Shown: positions 17,398-25,627 of the stretch, in pieces | Position numbering within the stretch: the first letter of the stretch is position 1 | Layout: each line of letters starts with the position of its first letter | Source of the DNA: Candidatus Freyarchaeota archaeon | Lineage (GTDB): Archaea; Asgardarchaeota; Jordiarchaeia; Jordiarchaeales; Jordiarchaeaceae | Reading direction: 5' to 3' | Assembly (NCBI GenBank): GCA_030587365.1 | Contig: JAUQZE010000034.1 | Location: 112,405 to 176,404 of the forward strand | Length of the DNA: 64,000 bases | Notes under the pieces: generated by a model | What the model was told of the DNA's origin: nothing | The model's database searches: none | The model's input: the letters and a program-made list of their open reading frames with translations, nothing else | Program-made: the position numbers and the translations under genes

Positions 17398-18066
17398 ATG
17401 AAGATGGCAGAAAAACCCAGAGGAAAGCAATCAGAAAGTGACATGGAGACACAATGGGAATTAGAAGCAGAACTATATTCTAGTATAGCAACTTTGGATA
17501 TGTTGGGCAAAAATTACAATAACGGTTTAATTGACGCCGCCACCTACAGTCTCCAAATGAAAGCATACATCCAAAAAATCATAGATGTACGCAAAAACCT
17601 TGAGAAAAAAGGGTTTGACCTCACCCAATTTATAGAGAAAGAAAAAATCATAGAGAATTATCCCGATGCAGCGTTGAAGCTGAGAATTGTCAAAGTAGAC
17701 GAAACCGTTATGAGACCCGAGGAAGAAATACCTTTAGAAATCCTCAAACTCTCTCCAGCAAAGCTTGCCACGGAAACCGCTGACCTAGTATCAAATTTCA
17801 TCACCCTAATCGACTGCGTACAGTTAGGGGATTATGCCAGGGTTGATAACATAGTTCCAATAATGGATGACATAATACTTCTCCTTGAAAATTACACAGG
17901 ACTGCACGACAAAAACTACTGGGTCTACAAAGAAATAACCGCTTGGCGTGACAAACTCAAAGATGAACCTCCAGACCTAGTAATAGATTCGGAAGACGCC
18001 AAAAAAATAGAGTATGATGCTGTAAGGTGGTTTAAAGATTTCCGCCAGAGACTAAGACAGCTATAG
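17398..18066 (+). CDS. ESCRT-I subunit Vps28-like
   Basis: 222 residues. The N-terminal domain (AELYSSIATLDMLGKNYNNG, residues about 24-43, then a helix ending before FDLTQFIEKEKII and YPDAALKLRI) follows Vps28 (ELYSIIKTLEALEKAY..., then the CPLAMERI region). The C-terminal domain (ADLVSNFITLIDCVQL, then IVPIMDDIILLLENYTGL, then EITAWRDKL) follows the Vps28 four-helix bundle. A lysine-rich leader of about 15 residues precedes it. The gene sits between vps23 and vps22, which supports the call. It should bind the steadiness box and recruit ESCRT-II. Confidence 0.9.
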   Translation: MKMAEKPRGKQSESDMETQWELEAELYSSIATLDMLGKNYNNGLIDAATYSLQMKAYIQKIIDVRKNLEKKGFDLTQFIEKEKIIENYPDAALKLRIVKVDETVMRPEEEIPLEILKLSPAKLATETADLVSNFITLIDCVQLGDYARVDNIVPIMDDIILLLENYTGLHDKNYWVYKEITAWRDKLKDEPPDLVIDSEDAKKIEYDAVRWFKDFRQRLRQL

Positions 18067-18089
18067 ATGATAGATGGAGTCTGCGAAAA

Positions 18090-18824
18090 ATGGGAATACG
18101 TGAATTACGCGATAAAATGGAGAAAAAAAGATACATTCAAAAAAAGGCCACAGAGTTTAAAATAGAGGAAATCAAAAACGACTTAGAAACCGCAGCCGAA
18201 ACAAAAGAGAAACTAGAAGAGCTAGCCAGAAAGTATGGAGTCATTATCGCCACCAGTCCCAAGCTCCAAGACGAGGTCGAAAGAATAAGAAAACAGTACG
18301 GAATACCAGAAGAAGCGGTAATCACCCACATAATGTCCGAAGAAGAAGTACTCAAAAAAGGAACCATGGGAATAGGAACAAAAATCGACCACGAAAAACT
18401 AGGAATGTTACTCTACCAGAGAGCAATGCTCAAACGCAAGGAAAACGGCGGAATAATGACCTACAGCGAAGCATACCTCCTAGCAAACACCGGAAACCTC
18501 GCCCAAAAACTGGAAACCAAAGATATAGAAAACGCAATAAAGATACTTAAGAAAAACAAACTCATACCCGGAACACGTGAACTGAAATCCGGCGTGAAAA
18601 TAATAAGCTTCTTCCCAATAGAATTCACCGACGACCAAAACGAAGTACTAAGCATAGCAAGCAGAAACGGATTCGTAACCCTCGAAGAAATAATGCTAAA
18701 AGCGGGTTGGACAAAAGTCAGAGCACAAAACGCACTTCAAGCCTTGGAACAGGAAGGCATAACCCGAAAGGACGAAAGCTACGCCCACGGAGAAAGATAC
18801 TATTTCCCAGGACTTATGCACTAA
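18090..18824 (+). CDS. ESCRT-II subunit Vps22/EAP30-like
   Basis: 244 residues. The N-terminal helices (RELRDKMEKKRYIQKKATEF) and the long helix before RKYGV match EAP30/SNF8. Two winged-helix domains follow: NGGIMTYSEAYLLANTG through KILKKNKLIPG, and NGFVTLEEIMLKAGWTKVRA through GERYYFPGL, which parallels the EAP30 ending AHYWLPALF. It follows vps28 by 24 bp. Vps25 and ESCRT-III genes are not in the window. Confidence 0.92.
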   Translation: MGIRELRDKMEKKRYIQKKATEFKIEEIKNDLETAAETKEKLEELARKYGVIIATSPKLQDEVERIRKQYGIPEEAVITHIMSEEEVLKKGTMGIGTKIDHEKLGMLLYQRAMLKRKENGGIMTYSEAYLLANTGNLAQKLETKDIENAIKILKKNKLIPGTRELKSGVKIISFFPIEFTDDQNEVLSIASRNGFVTLEEIMLKAGWTKVRAQNALQALEQEGITRKDESYAHGERYYFPGLMH

Positions 18825-19839
18825 AAACCCACTTAACCAGGCTCCAAATCAATATATTTTTCACCCTAATTTTTCTGTTTTTTCTTAACTCGACAATGTT
18901 AAATTAAGCTGATTCCATTTTCGACTTTACTAAAAGTAGCTAAAAATCCAATTTCCCCCAATGTAAAAGCAAAAAGGTAGGAGAAATAAACAGCAATAGA
19001 ATAAATCTAACATTGCATAGCAATATGGATATAAAGATGGGAGCTAAGCCGATTTCACTTACTAGGCTTGTTGCGTTTCTCGCGAAGGTTACCTTTTTGC
19101 TCCTTTTTCAAGTCCTCCGTCCTAAATCGGACTTTTTTTAAGATTTTTAAATTCGCTTATATAAGAGTATCGTTTCACAATTTATAGTTCCACGCTAAAT
19201 GCCGAACTGACATACTCCCAACCCTGAAGGGTTAGGGGTACTACACTTCTATGGTTAGAAGTGTGGGGTGTGCCACCACCCTGTTAACGGCTTCCGCACC
19301 ATTTTTTTGTTGGTGAGCAAGCCCTATATTATTTTTTCATCCTTTTCCTATATTTAAACTCCCCGCAATTCATCCTCGCCTGAAGGAAAAAGGGGCTTTC
19401 TTGCTAATCCTCTGTAAATATTTAAAAAAATAATTTGTCGATTTAAAACACATAAATATAAATAAGCATAACTAAATATTACCGTCACCAAACATGAACC
19501 ATAAACAAATATCAAAATTCGTTCATCAAAAAAACCAAAAAAAGAGAAAAAATAAAACCAATATAACCTCCACGCCTTAGACAAAATAAGGTATGAAATG
19601 CTTTTCCACGGCAAATTAATTATTAAGAAACCACCCATACAGAACTATAAGTTCAACTAACAAAAAATGATAAAAGCACTAACCATAACAGGTAAATAAC
19701 TCTAATAAATAAACCTAAAAACAACAAAAACAAAACGGTATATGCTCCTTAAATATCCAAAGACTTTAAAACTAAAAGCGTCCAAATAAAAACATCATAA
19801 ATATTATTTTATGATTATAGTGTAACGTAACCAAAAACA
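18825..19839. other. 1-kb intergenic region with transposon-end-like hairpins
   Basis: Mostly AT-rich and without a convincing gene. A 38-codon frame from 19025 to about 19141 (MDIKMGAKPISLTRLVAF...) and a 94-codon frame at 19354-19638 on the minus strand look non-coding. The hairpin pair at 19.2 kb is listed separately. The last 100 bp before 19840 should hold the promoter of the surface-protein gene. Confidence 0.4.
19205..19305. mobile_element. IS200/IS605-like end remnant with tandem hairpins
   Basis: After CTGACATACTCCC come two perfect hairpins: AACCCT-GA-AGGGTT (19220-19233) and ACACTTC/GAAGTGT (19243-19264), then a GTGTGCCACC tract. This order resembles the stem-loop-rich ends and guide-RNA region of archaeal IS200/IS605 (tnpB) elements. 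No tnpA or tnpB frame is adjacent, so it would be a remnant or a non-autonomous copy. Confidence 0.4.
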
Positions 19840-22800
19840 GTGGTTGAAATGAAAAGCAAAAAAAAGGCCGCAATGGCACTTGTGCTCTGCATATTATTCC
19901 TCTGCACCATGCTATTCATATTAACCACTACCACGCCAATAACATCCCCGCTAGCCACAGGCCAAAAAACTGATTACCCTCAACTGAAAGACGCCATAAC
20001 TGACCCAACAATCCAGATAAATGGAAGATACTACAACATAACCTTGGTTCAAATCCAAAACGAAACCGTCAACGTTACCATAGAAGGAAATCTCACTGGA
20101 CCCCCAGAAAGTAATCTTAGCATATCTTGGAATACCTGGAATAGTTCTGTGGCTATGCCGTTTACCACCTCAAATGTTACAACATACTTTAACGGTGTTC
20201 AACTATGGATAGCTTATAGTGGTGGTTCTCCAGTACTTAGAGTGGAACTGAGAAATGGAACCCAAGTAAATTCAACGTGGGTACCAAGTAACGCATCAGG
20301 CGCTATTCGAACAAATCAAACGTACCCAAGTAGCTATTTTAACCCAAGTGGAGGATGGGTCACTCTACTTAATGAAACTACGATTAAACTGAACCCAAGC
20401 CAAACTTACTTTATACTTTTAAGACTAAATGAGACTACATCAGACAACTATTCTTGGGGATGTACTCCTGCTAGTGGAGGTGCTGCACTCCAACTGAATT
20501 TTACTGATATAGAAAATATTAATGATACCAGTCTTTGGGCTCAAAGCAAAGTTCCGTACAATTGCTGGATGATAATGAATTTCACAAAGCCTCAGTACAC
20601 TTTGCAGTTGCAGCTCCCAGCAAATTGGACTTTAAATCAGCTCGCAGTGGACATCTTTAACAGTAGCACAGAACCTATCGAATATTATGTTTCAGACAGC
20701 CTCGAAGGAAACATTACAGGAGGTTCAGGTACTTTCATTATTAGTAATATCACAGACGGGGACCGGATGTATCTTGCAGTTATCACATTCACGAATATAA
20801 AGGCAATTCCATGGTCCCACACCATCGAAGACGAATACAATTCCGAAGGGTTTGCACGCACCGTTGGAAACATGAGCGAAGCCCAAAGGTTCATCTTGCC
20901 GAACGACGTAGAGAATCTCTCAATCCGAATACTGATACGCAACACCGGTTTGACAGAGAACCTCATCGCTGAGATTTGGAACGCCACACTAGACACGGAC
21001 ATCGGAGCGTACTACCCCAGCGACAATATTACTGACGTTACTTTAGAAGTACTATACGAAAACGTTACTACAGTCTATTCTTGGCTTACTCTCAACTTTA
21101 CTGGCAATTTTTCCCAAGGAAACTACTTTCTAGTAATTCACACAAAGAATTGGACCGGAGACCCGAGCGGCAGTCAATTTTATGATTGGGCAAGCCACAC
21201 CAGTACTTTTGAGATTCCCCCACCAGAAGGCTACGAAATATGGACCCCCCCGGATAATCACGATAATTGGAATTGGGAAGATGTCCGAGACCCATACGGT
21301 CACAGATACTGGCACTGTATGATAATCCAGTATAACTCCTCGCCGGACATTAAGGACATCAACCTTGCAGTTTACAACGGAGTTAACTACGAGCTTGTTG
21401 GAGACAATGGGGTATGGAACGGCACTATCTGGACACTAATACGAGCCGTTGATGATTATAATGTAACCTTTTACCTAAGCTGTGACAAAGACATCAGTTA
21501 CGACCTCACTTACACCATATATTACTATAACTACACCAACAACTTGATTAACGACACAAGATTCTATATTTACGACAGCCTAATGACCAATAGTAGTCAA
21601 AGTTACTGGTATCAAACCCTCAGCAGCACCCAAGCGAGATACGACAATAGCACCGGAATAGCTACACTGGTTTTCACGGCTTTCAACACAACCAGTGGAG
21701 AATGGATATCCACTACTGTTAACGCATCGATTAGCGCTCTAATGTCTTACACAAACAGAACAGAAACCCTAGAAACAACATTCCCCAACATATACACACA
21801 CAGCGGTCCAACTATTTCCCTATCACAGGAATCCATGTACATCTACTATAACACAACAACAAACGCAACAGCAGTCAGCACAATATATCTCAACAGTACC
21901 ACCACCCCCCTCTCAGGAAATTGGACTGACACATACATAAGCTCAATAACCAAGCTGATAAAAATACTCAAAAACGCCTACAACACCACAAGCATAGAAC
22001 AGGAAATATCTGATGAAGAAGAAGTAAACACCACCGTAACATTCTATACCAAAGTAAACATTACATCGCCCACCATACCCTACAACAACACATCAGTCAC
22101 ATTAAATATTACAAACGTGCTAGACAACCCCGTTTACCTGAACGTAACCATAATCAGACCCAACGGCACAATAGAAAACAAAAATGGAACCAAAATCGAC
22201 GCCGAAAACTGGAACTACACCCTCACCCCCCAAGAAACTGGAAAGTACATCATATCAATCACAACACAATCAACTGAAGACACCACAATAAGAAGAGAGA
22301 TAGGCAACCAAGCCGCAGAACAGTACTACTACATACTCAACGTGTACCAATTAGGAACAGGATTACTAGACCTAGACACAGGCGACCAGCTGACAATAGG
22401 GATACCGTTTAACCTGAAGATATGGGTCAGATACCTACCCTACAACGCCTCAGAAACCCCCAAAGTTAACGTAACCAATCTAACAGTATACTTAAACGGC
22501 GAACCCCACAATGCAACAGGAGTCTACAACAATAACACCGGAATCGCAGAACTACTCATAACCCCGAATACCCTCGGCGACCTAAACATCACCCTAGAAG
22601 CCACAGACAACGAAACCAGAAACATCACCAAAAGCTTCACAATCCAGGTAGTACCCCAAACCCTACCAACTCTTCAAATTTTAGGACCAATGACAGCGAG
22701 CGCCGCCATCGGTCAATTTACCATGGACACATTAAGCCGAATCGCCACAGTCGTACTCTGGTCACTAATAGCAGCCCTCATTTTTACACGAGCCTTCTAC

Positions 22801-22848
22801 CCAGACACCCTAATTAGAATCCACAAAATACTAACACGAAAACCATAA
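19840..22848 (+). CDS. Large secreted, membrane-anchored surface protein (S-layer-like)
   Basis: 1002 residues. A basic start plus an apolar helix (ALVLCILFLCTMLFILTTTT) forms a signal peptide; an ATG at 19849 is an equally good start to the GTG used. The ectodomain is very rich in Asn, Thr and Ser, with dozens of N-x-S/T sequons, Ig-like beta-strand patterning and tryptophan-rich blocks. The C-terminus has one transmembrane helix (about residues 970-990) and a short basic tail. It probably covers the cell surface or forms an adhesin. It is monocistronic, and codon use grows A/C-rich toward the 3' end. Confidence 0.8.
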   Translation: MVEMKSKKKAAMALVLCILFLCTMLFILTTTTPITSPLATGQKTDYPQLKDAITDPTIQINGRYYNITLVQIQNETVNVTIEGNLTGPPESNLSISWNTWNSSVAMPFTTSNVTTYFNGVQLWIAYSGGSPVLRVELRNGTQVNSTWVPSNASGAIRTNQTYPSSYFNPSGGWVTLLNETTIKLNPSQTYFILLRLNETTSDNYSWGCTPASGGAALQLNFTDIENINDTSLWAQSKVPYNCWMIMNFTKPQYTLQLQLPANWTLNQLAVDIFNSSTEPIEYYVSDSLEGNITGGSGTFIISNITDGDRMYLAVITFTNIKAIPWSHTIEDEYNSEGFARTVGNMSEAQRFILPNDVENLSIRILIRNTGLTENLIAEIWNATLDTDIGAYYPSDNITDVTLEVLYENVTTVYSWLTLNFTGNFSQGNYFLVIHTKNWTGDPSGSQFYDWASHTSTFEIPPPEGYEIWTPPDNHDNWNWEDVRDPYGHRYWHCMIIQYNSSPDIKDINLAVYNGVNYELVGDNGVWNGTIWTLIRAVDDYNVTFYLSCDKDISYDLTYTIYYYNYTNNLINDTRFYIYDSLMTNSSQSYWYQTLSSTQARYDNSTGIATLVFTAFNTTSGEWISTTVNASISALMSYTNRTETLETTFPNIYTHSGPTISLSQESMYIYYNTTTNATAVSTIYLNSTTTPLSGNWTDTYISSITKLIKILKNAYNTTSIEQEISDEEEVNTTVTFYTKVNITSPTIPYNNTSVTLNITNVLDNPVYLNVTIIRPNGTIENKNGTKIDAENWNYTLTPQETGKYIISITTQSTEDTTIRREIGNQAAEQYYYILNVYQLGTGLLDLDTGDQLTIGIPFNLKIWVRYLPYNASETPKVNVTNLTVYLNGEPHNATGVYNNNTGIAELLITPNTLGDLNITLEATDNETRNITKSFTIQVVPQTLPTLQILGPMTASAAIGQFTMDTLSRIATVVLWSLIAALIFTRAFYPDTLIRIHKILTRKP

Positions 22849-23430
22849 AAAGCATCTTTTTCCACATTTTTTTTATCCCACCCCAAAAAAGAAACCGCTA
22901 AGACATTGCAGCCTTCTTAAGAAGAGTAAGGAAAAGATCTAGACAGAAATAGGATATTGGATGGTGCGGAGGACGCGATTATCGAGATGCATCGATATTA
23001 TGCTTCTATTCGAACGCGTGAAGGCCTACGTAAACTCGTAAAGGACTAAGAGTTTCTACGCCACAGGAGCTCCGATTCTCGAATAGTTCGAACTCGAGTA
23101 ACCTCAGTCCTGCTCCTTTAGTCGTTAAACATTGACCTTTCGAGATACTCAAATTTTGAGTAGTAGCTCGGAAACCTCCGCACAAATATTGCCAAAAATA
23201 GGATTACACTAACCCGTTTTTATAAGTTTCTGTAGTAGAAGAGAGAATCGCAGGAGGGTTTCGAAAATTTTTTCAATGCTTTTAGGTTAACTTTCTGCAT
23301 TTCCAATATGTTGAGGCAGGGGTAAAGTTCAAAAGGAAAATGTATAAAAATTATTATGCGTATTCGTTTTGTGTAATTGGAAATTGTTGTAAGAGTTTAG
23401 TGATTCACTCAAATATGATTGGAGAATAGT
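22849..23430. other. Intergenic region containing a structured RNA candidate and the tRNA-Leu promoter
   Basis: 582 bp without protein genes. It holds the multi-hairpin element at 22964-23183. A TATA-like TTTTTATAAG at about 23217-23226 lies between that element and the tRNA and reads as TTATAAAA on the minus strand. AT-rich sequence precedes the tRNA. Confidence 0.45.
22964..23183. ncRNA. Multi-branched structured RNA candidate of unknown family
   Basis: A 9-bp perfect closing stem joins GTGCGGAGG (22964-22972) with CCTCCGCAC (23175-23183). Inside are at least four hairpins: TATCGA/TCGATA, CGTAAACTC with GAGTTTCTACG, TCGAA-tag-TTCGA, and TACTCAA-att-TTGAGTA. The strand is unclear. A TATA-like TTATAAAA about 35 bp beyond the right end favours minus-strand transcription. 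I looked for SRP, RNase P and tRNA signatures and found none on either strand. Confidence 0.45.
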
Positions 23431-23598
23431 GCAGGGATTTCCGAGTGGTCAAAGCCCTCTGAGGGTTGGCTACAGGAGCCAGGCTTAGGACCTGGTGGCG
23501 TAGTGTTCCGTCAGTGTTTGGCGGGGCTGCGTAGGCCTTCGCGTGTTCAAATAGGGGCGTCGTAACGATGCCTCTTGAATGTCACGCTCCCTGCACCA
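23431..23598 (+). tRNA. tRNA-Leu (anticodon UAG) with three predicted non-canonical introns
   Basis: Acceptor strands GCAGGGA and TCCCTGC pair perfectly and CCA is encoded. The anticodon arm CCAGG-CTTAGGA-CCTGG is uninterrupted, so there is no 37/38 intron. A normal class II tRNA appears only after removing three pieces: 23453-23473 (21 nt, D-loop), about 23504-23534 (31 nt, variable arm; ends ambiguous by 6 nt), and 23552-23581 (30 nt, T-loop). The T-loop piece sits in a textbook bulge-helix-bulge: outer T stem GCGTG/CACGC, central TTCA/TGAA, 3-nt bulges AAT and TGT, inner AGGGGC/GCCTCT. Cutting there restores the T-loop TTCAAAT exactly. The D-loop junction is a weaker BHB. Confidence 0.88.
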
Positions 23599-23678
23599 AA
23601 TCTTGATAAGTTGTAAAATGTTTGGTTTTGGTTGTAGAAGGTTTTTTTGTTTGTTGTTTTTGGTTGTTGGTGGTTGTT

Positions 23679-24476
23679 TTGGATAAGCGTGTTGATAGGT
23701 TTGATCGTAAGATTGATAGGAGTAGGGTTAGGAGGAAGCGGTCTGAGGATTTTGCGACGGTGCAGGCGGTTGTTGATAAGAGGACTGCGATTATTTTGTA
23801 TGGTTTGATTAGTCGTGGTTATTTGAGTAGTATGAAGGGGGTTGTTGCTTCGGGAAAGGAGTCGAATGTTTATTGGGCGACTCTTGAGAAGGATGGGAAG
23901 ACGCGGGATTTGGCTGTTAAGATTTTTCGGATTTCTACTTTGGATTTTAAGCATATTTGGGGTTATATTGAGGGGGATCCGCGTTTTACTAGGATTAAGA
24001 GGGATACTAGTTCTATGGTGTACGCGTGGGCGGAGAAGGAGTTTAAGAATCTTAAGCTTGCGGATGCGGCGGGTGTTAGGGTTCCTAAGCCGATTGTTTG
24101 TCGGAAAAATGTTATTGTTATGGAGTTTATTGGTGAGAATGGTGTTTCTGCTCCGAGGCTAAGGGAGGCGGTTGTTGAGGATCCTGAATCCGTTTTTGGG
24201 GCGGTTTTCGATTACGTTATTGCGCTTTATAGGAAGGCGGAGTTGGTTCATGCTGATCTCAGTGAGTATAATATTTTGTATTGGGATGAACCGGTGATTA
24301 TTGATGTTTCTCAGGCGGTTCTTCTCAGCCATCCCCATGCGCTGGATTTTTTGGTTCGTGACTTGAAGAATATTTTGAGGTATTTTTCGGGTTTGGGGGT
24401 GGGTGTTCCCTCTTTGGAGGAGGCGTATAAAGATGTTACAGGTGAGGAGTTGAAGTGGAGACAAGAGAATTTGTAA
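23679..24476 (+). CDS. rio1: Rio1-type atypical protein kinase/ATPase
   Basis: RIO kinase core: FATVQAVVDKRT, a flexible P-loop VVASGKESNVYWA, LAVKIFRISTLDFK (ATP lysine), catalytic loop LVHADLSEYNIL (Asp-Ser-Asn), and metal loop VIIDVSQAV (IDxxQ), followed by HPHALDFLVRDL. The open frame extends to 23622, but the first 19 codons are Val/Phe/Leu-rich and unlike Rio1, so I start at the TTG at 23679. Rio1 acts in late small-subunit maturation. Its last 22 bp overlap the KH-domain gene, a pairing common in archaea. Confidence 0.9.
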   Translation: MDKRVDRFDRKIDRSRVRRKRSEDFATVQAVVDKRTAIILYGLISRGYLSSMKGVVASGKESNVYWATLEKDGKTRDLAVKIFRISTLDFKHIWGYIEGDPRFTRIKRDTSSMVYAWAEKEFKNLKLADAAGVRVPKPIVCRKNVIVMEFIGENGVSAPRLREAVVEDPESVFGAVFDYVIALYRKAELVHADLSEYNILYWDEPVIIDVSQAVLLSHPHALDFLVRDLKNILRYFSGLGVGVPSLEEAYKDVTGEELKWRQENL

Positions 24477-25024
24477 AAGTTCCAAAAGAACGTGTTGCGG
24501 TTATTATTGGCCCTGATGGAAGGGTTAAGAATATTATTGAGAAGGATACTAAAACTAGGCTTGAGATTGATGGTGAGGAGGGCAACGTTATTATTGTTCC
24601 AACGGAGAAGATGGAAGATCCTTTGGCTATTTGGAAGGCTAGGGATATTGTGCGGGCTATTGGTAGAGGTTTTAGTCCTGGTAGGGCGTTTAGGCTTTTG
24701 GGTGATGATGAGCTGCTTGAGATAGTGGATCTTACACTTTTTGCCAGTAAGTCCAAGAACACGTTGGCTAGAATTAAGGGTCGTATAATAGGTGCTGGGG
24801 GGAAGACCAGAAGGGTTATTGAAGAAGTTAGTGGAGCTATACTGTCGGTTTATGGACATACTGTAGCCATAATAGGTAATGTAGATCAGAGCAGAATGGC
24901 TAAGGAGGCAATAATGATGTTAATTGAGGGAGCTCCCCACTCGACAGTTTATGGTGTTCTTCAAAAGAGAAAACGAGCCTTAAAAAGAAGATGGGCTTCG
25001 TGGAAGACTGCAAGTAGAACATAA
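24455..25024 (+). CDS. KH-domain RNA-binding protein, archaeal Pno1/Dim2-like
   Basis: 189 residues with two KH-like motifs: VAVIIGPDGRVKNIIEKDTK (type GxxG: GPDG) and IKGRIIGAGGKTRRVIEEVS (GAGG). DPLAIWKARDIVRAIGRGFS and the FRLLGDDELLEIVDL stretch are characteristic of the archaeal KRR1/Pno1 family. It assists small-subunit rRNA maturation with Rio1, whose gene it overlaps. It converges with aIF1A, 14 bp apart. Confidence 0.9.
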   Translation: METREFVKVPKERVAVIIGPDGRVKNIIEKDTKTRLEIDGEEGNVIIVPTEKMEDPLAIWKARDIVRAIGRGFSPGRAFRLLGDDELLEIVDLTLFASKSKNTLARIKGRIIGAGGKTRRVIEEVSGAILSVYGHTVAIIGNVDQSRMAKEAIMMLIEGAPHSTVYGVLQKRKRALKRRWASWKTASRT

Positions 25025-25038
25025 TCCGGCGAGATAGG

Positions 25039-25359
25039 TTATATTCCTTGTAGGTAACCGTTTTCTTCGAGCCATTTGGCTTGTCCCCGGGAGTATCTCC
25101 AGAGTATGTCAGCTTTTTCGTCTTGGAAGTCCCATGGTGCGAGAATTACTATGTCGCCTTCTCTCAACCATACTCTTTTCTTCATTTTTCCCCTTATTCT
25201 GCACATTCTGGTTTTTCCGTCGGTGGACTTCACGTGGAGGCGGTCGTAGCCCAGCATTTTGACTACTACTCCGAGAAGTTCTCCCTGTCGTGGGAGGCGT
25301 ACTTTTCTGAATTCTTCTTCGCCTTCTGCAGTCGTTTTTTTTGGTGGCACAACTTTCAA
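25039..25359 (-). CDS. Translation initiation factor aIF1A
   Basis: 106 residues of S1-like OB fold: RLPRQGELLGVVVKMLGYDRLHV, then DGKTRMCRIRGKMKKRVWLREGD, then VILAPWDFQDEKADILWRY, all hallmarks of eIF1A. The N-terminus has the basic unstructured leader MKVVPPKK. In many archaea aIF1A precedes rio1 and the KH gene on the same strand. Here it is inverted and convergent with them. Confidence 0.96.
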   Translation of the reverse strand: MKVVPPKKTTAEGEEEFRKVRLPRQGELLGVVVKMLGYDRLHVKSTDGKTRMCRIRGKMKKRVWLREGDIVILAPWDFQDEKADILWRYSRGQAKWLEENGYLQGI

Positions 25360-25627
25360 CCTTCTTTTGGTCTCTAAGAAATACGTATATACGCTCTTTT
25401 AAAATTTCCTAAATTTTTCTATTTTTGATAGGGTGTCGTATACGACATGTTCTGTGTAGTCAAGTCGGGGAATTGTTGTGATACATGATGACATTCCTGT
25501 TTATCGGATGAATGTAAAAGATGGAGATTTTGATGGTGAAAAAGTTTACCAAAAATAGTTATTAAAAATAGTAAGTTAAGTTTGTTTTAATTCATCTGCG
25601 TTATTGTTCCAGAGTGAGAGAAGTAGA
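25360..25627. promoter_or_regulatory. aIF1A promoter region with perfect palindrome
   Basis: TGTCGTATACGACA (25434-25447) is a perfect 14-bp palindrome about 75 bp upstream of the aIF1A start. On the minus strand a TTTTAAAAG TATA-like box lies about 40 bp before the start. The rest to the NMD3 stop shows no gene. Confidence 0.4.

Noticed and set aside
19025..19141. Short frame starting MDIKMGAKPISL
   Set aside because: No ribosome-binding site and no recognisable family; it precedes a probable transposon end and is treated as non-coding.
22964..23183. SRP RNA assignment for the multi-branched element
   Set aside because: The conserved helix-8 GGAA loop with its flanking asymmetric bulge is not present on either strand.
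23547..23954. 135-codon minus-strand frame across tRNA-Leu and rio1
   Set aside because: It is the complement of rio1 and part of the tRNA gene; composition is an artefact of GT-rich rio1 codons.
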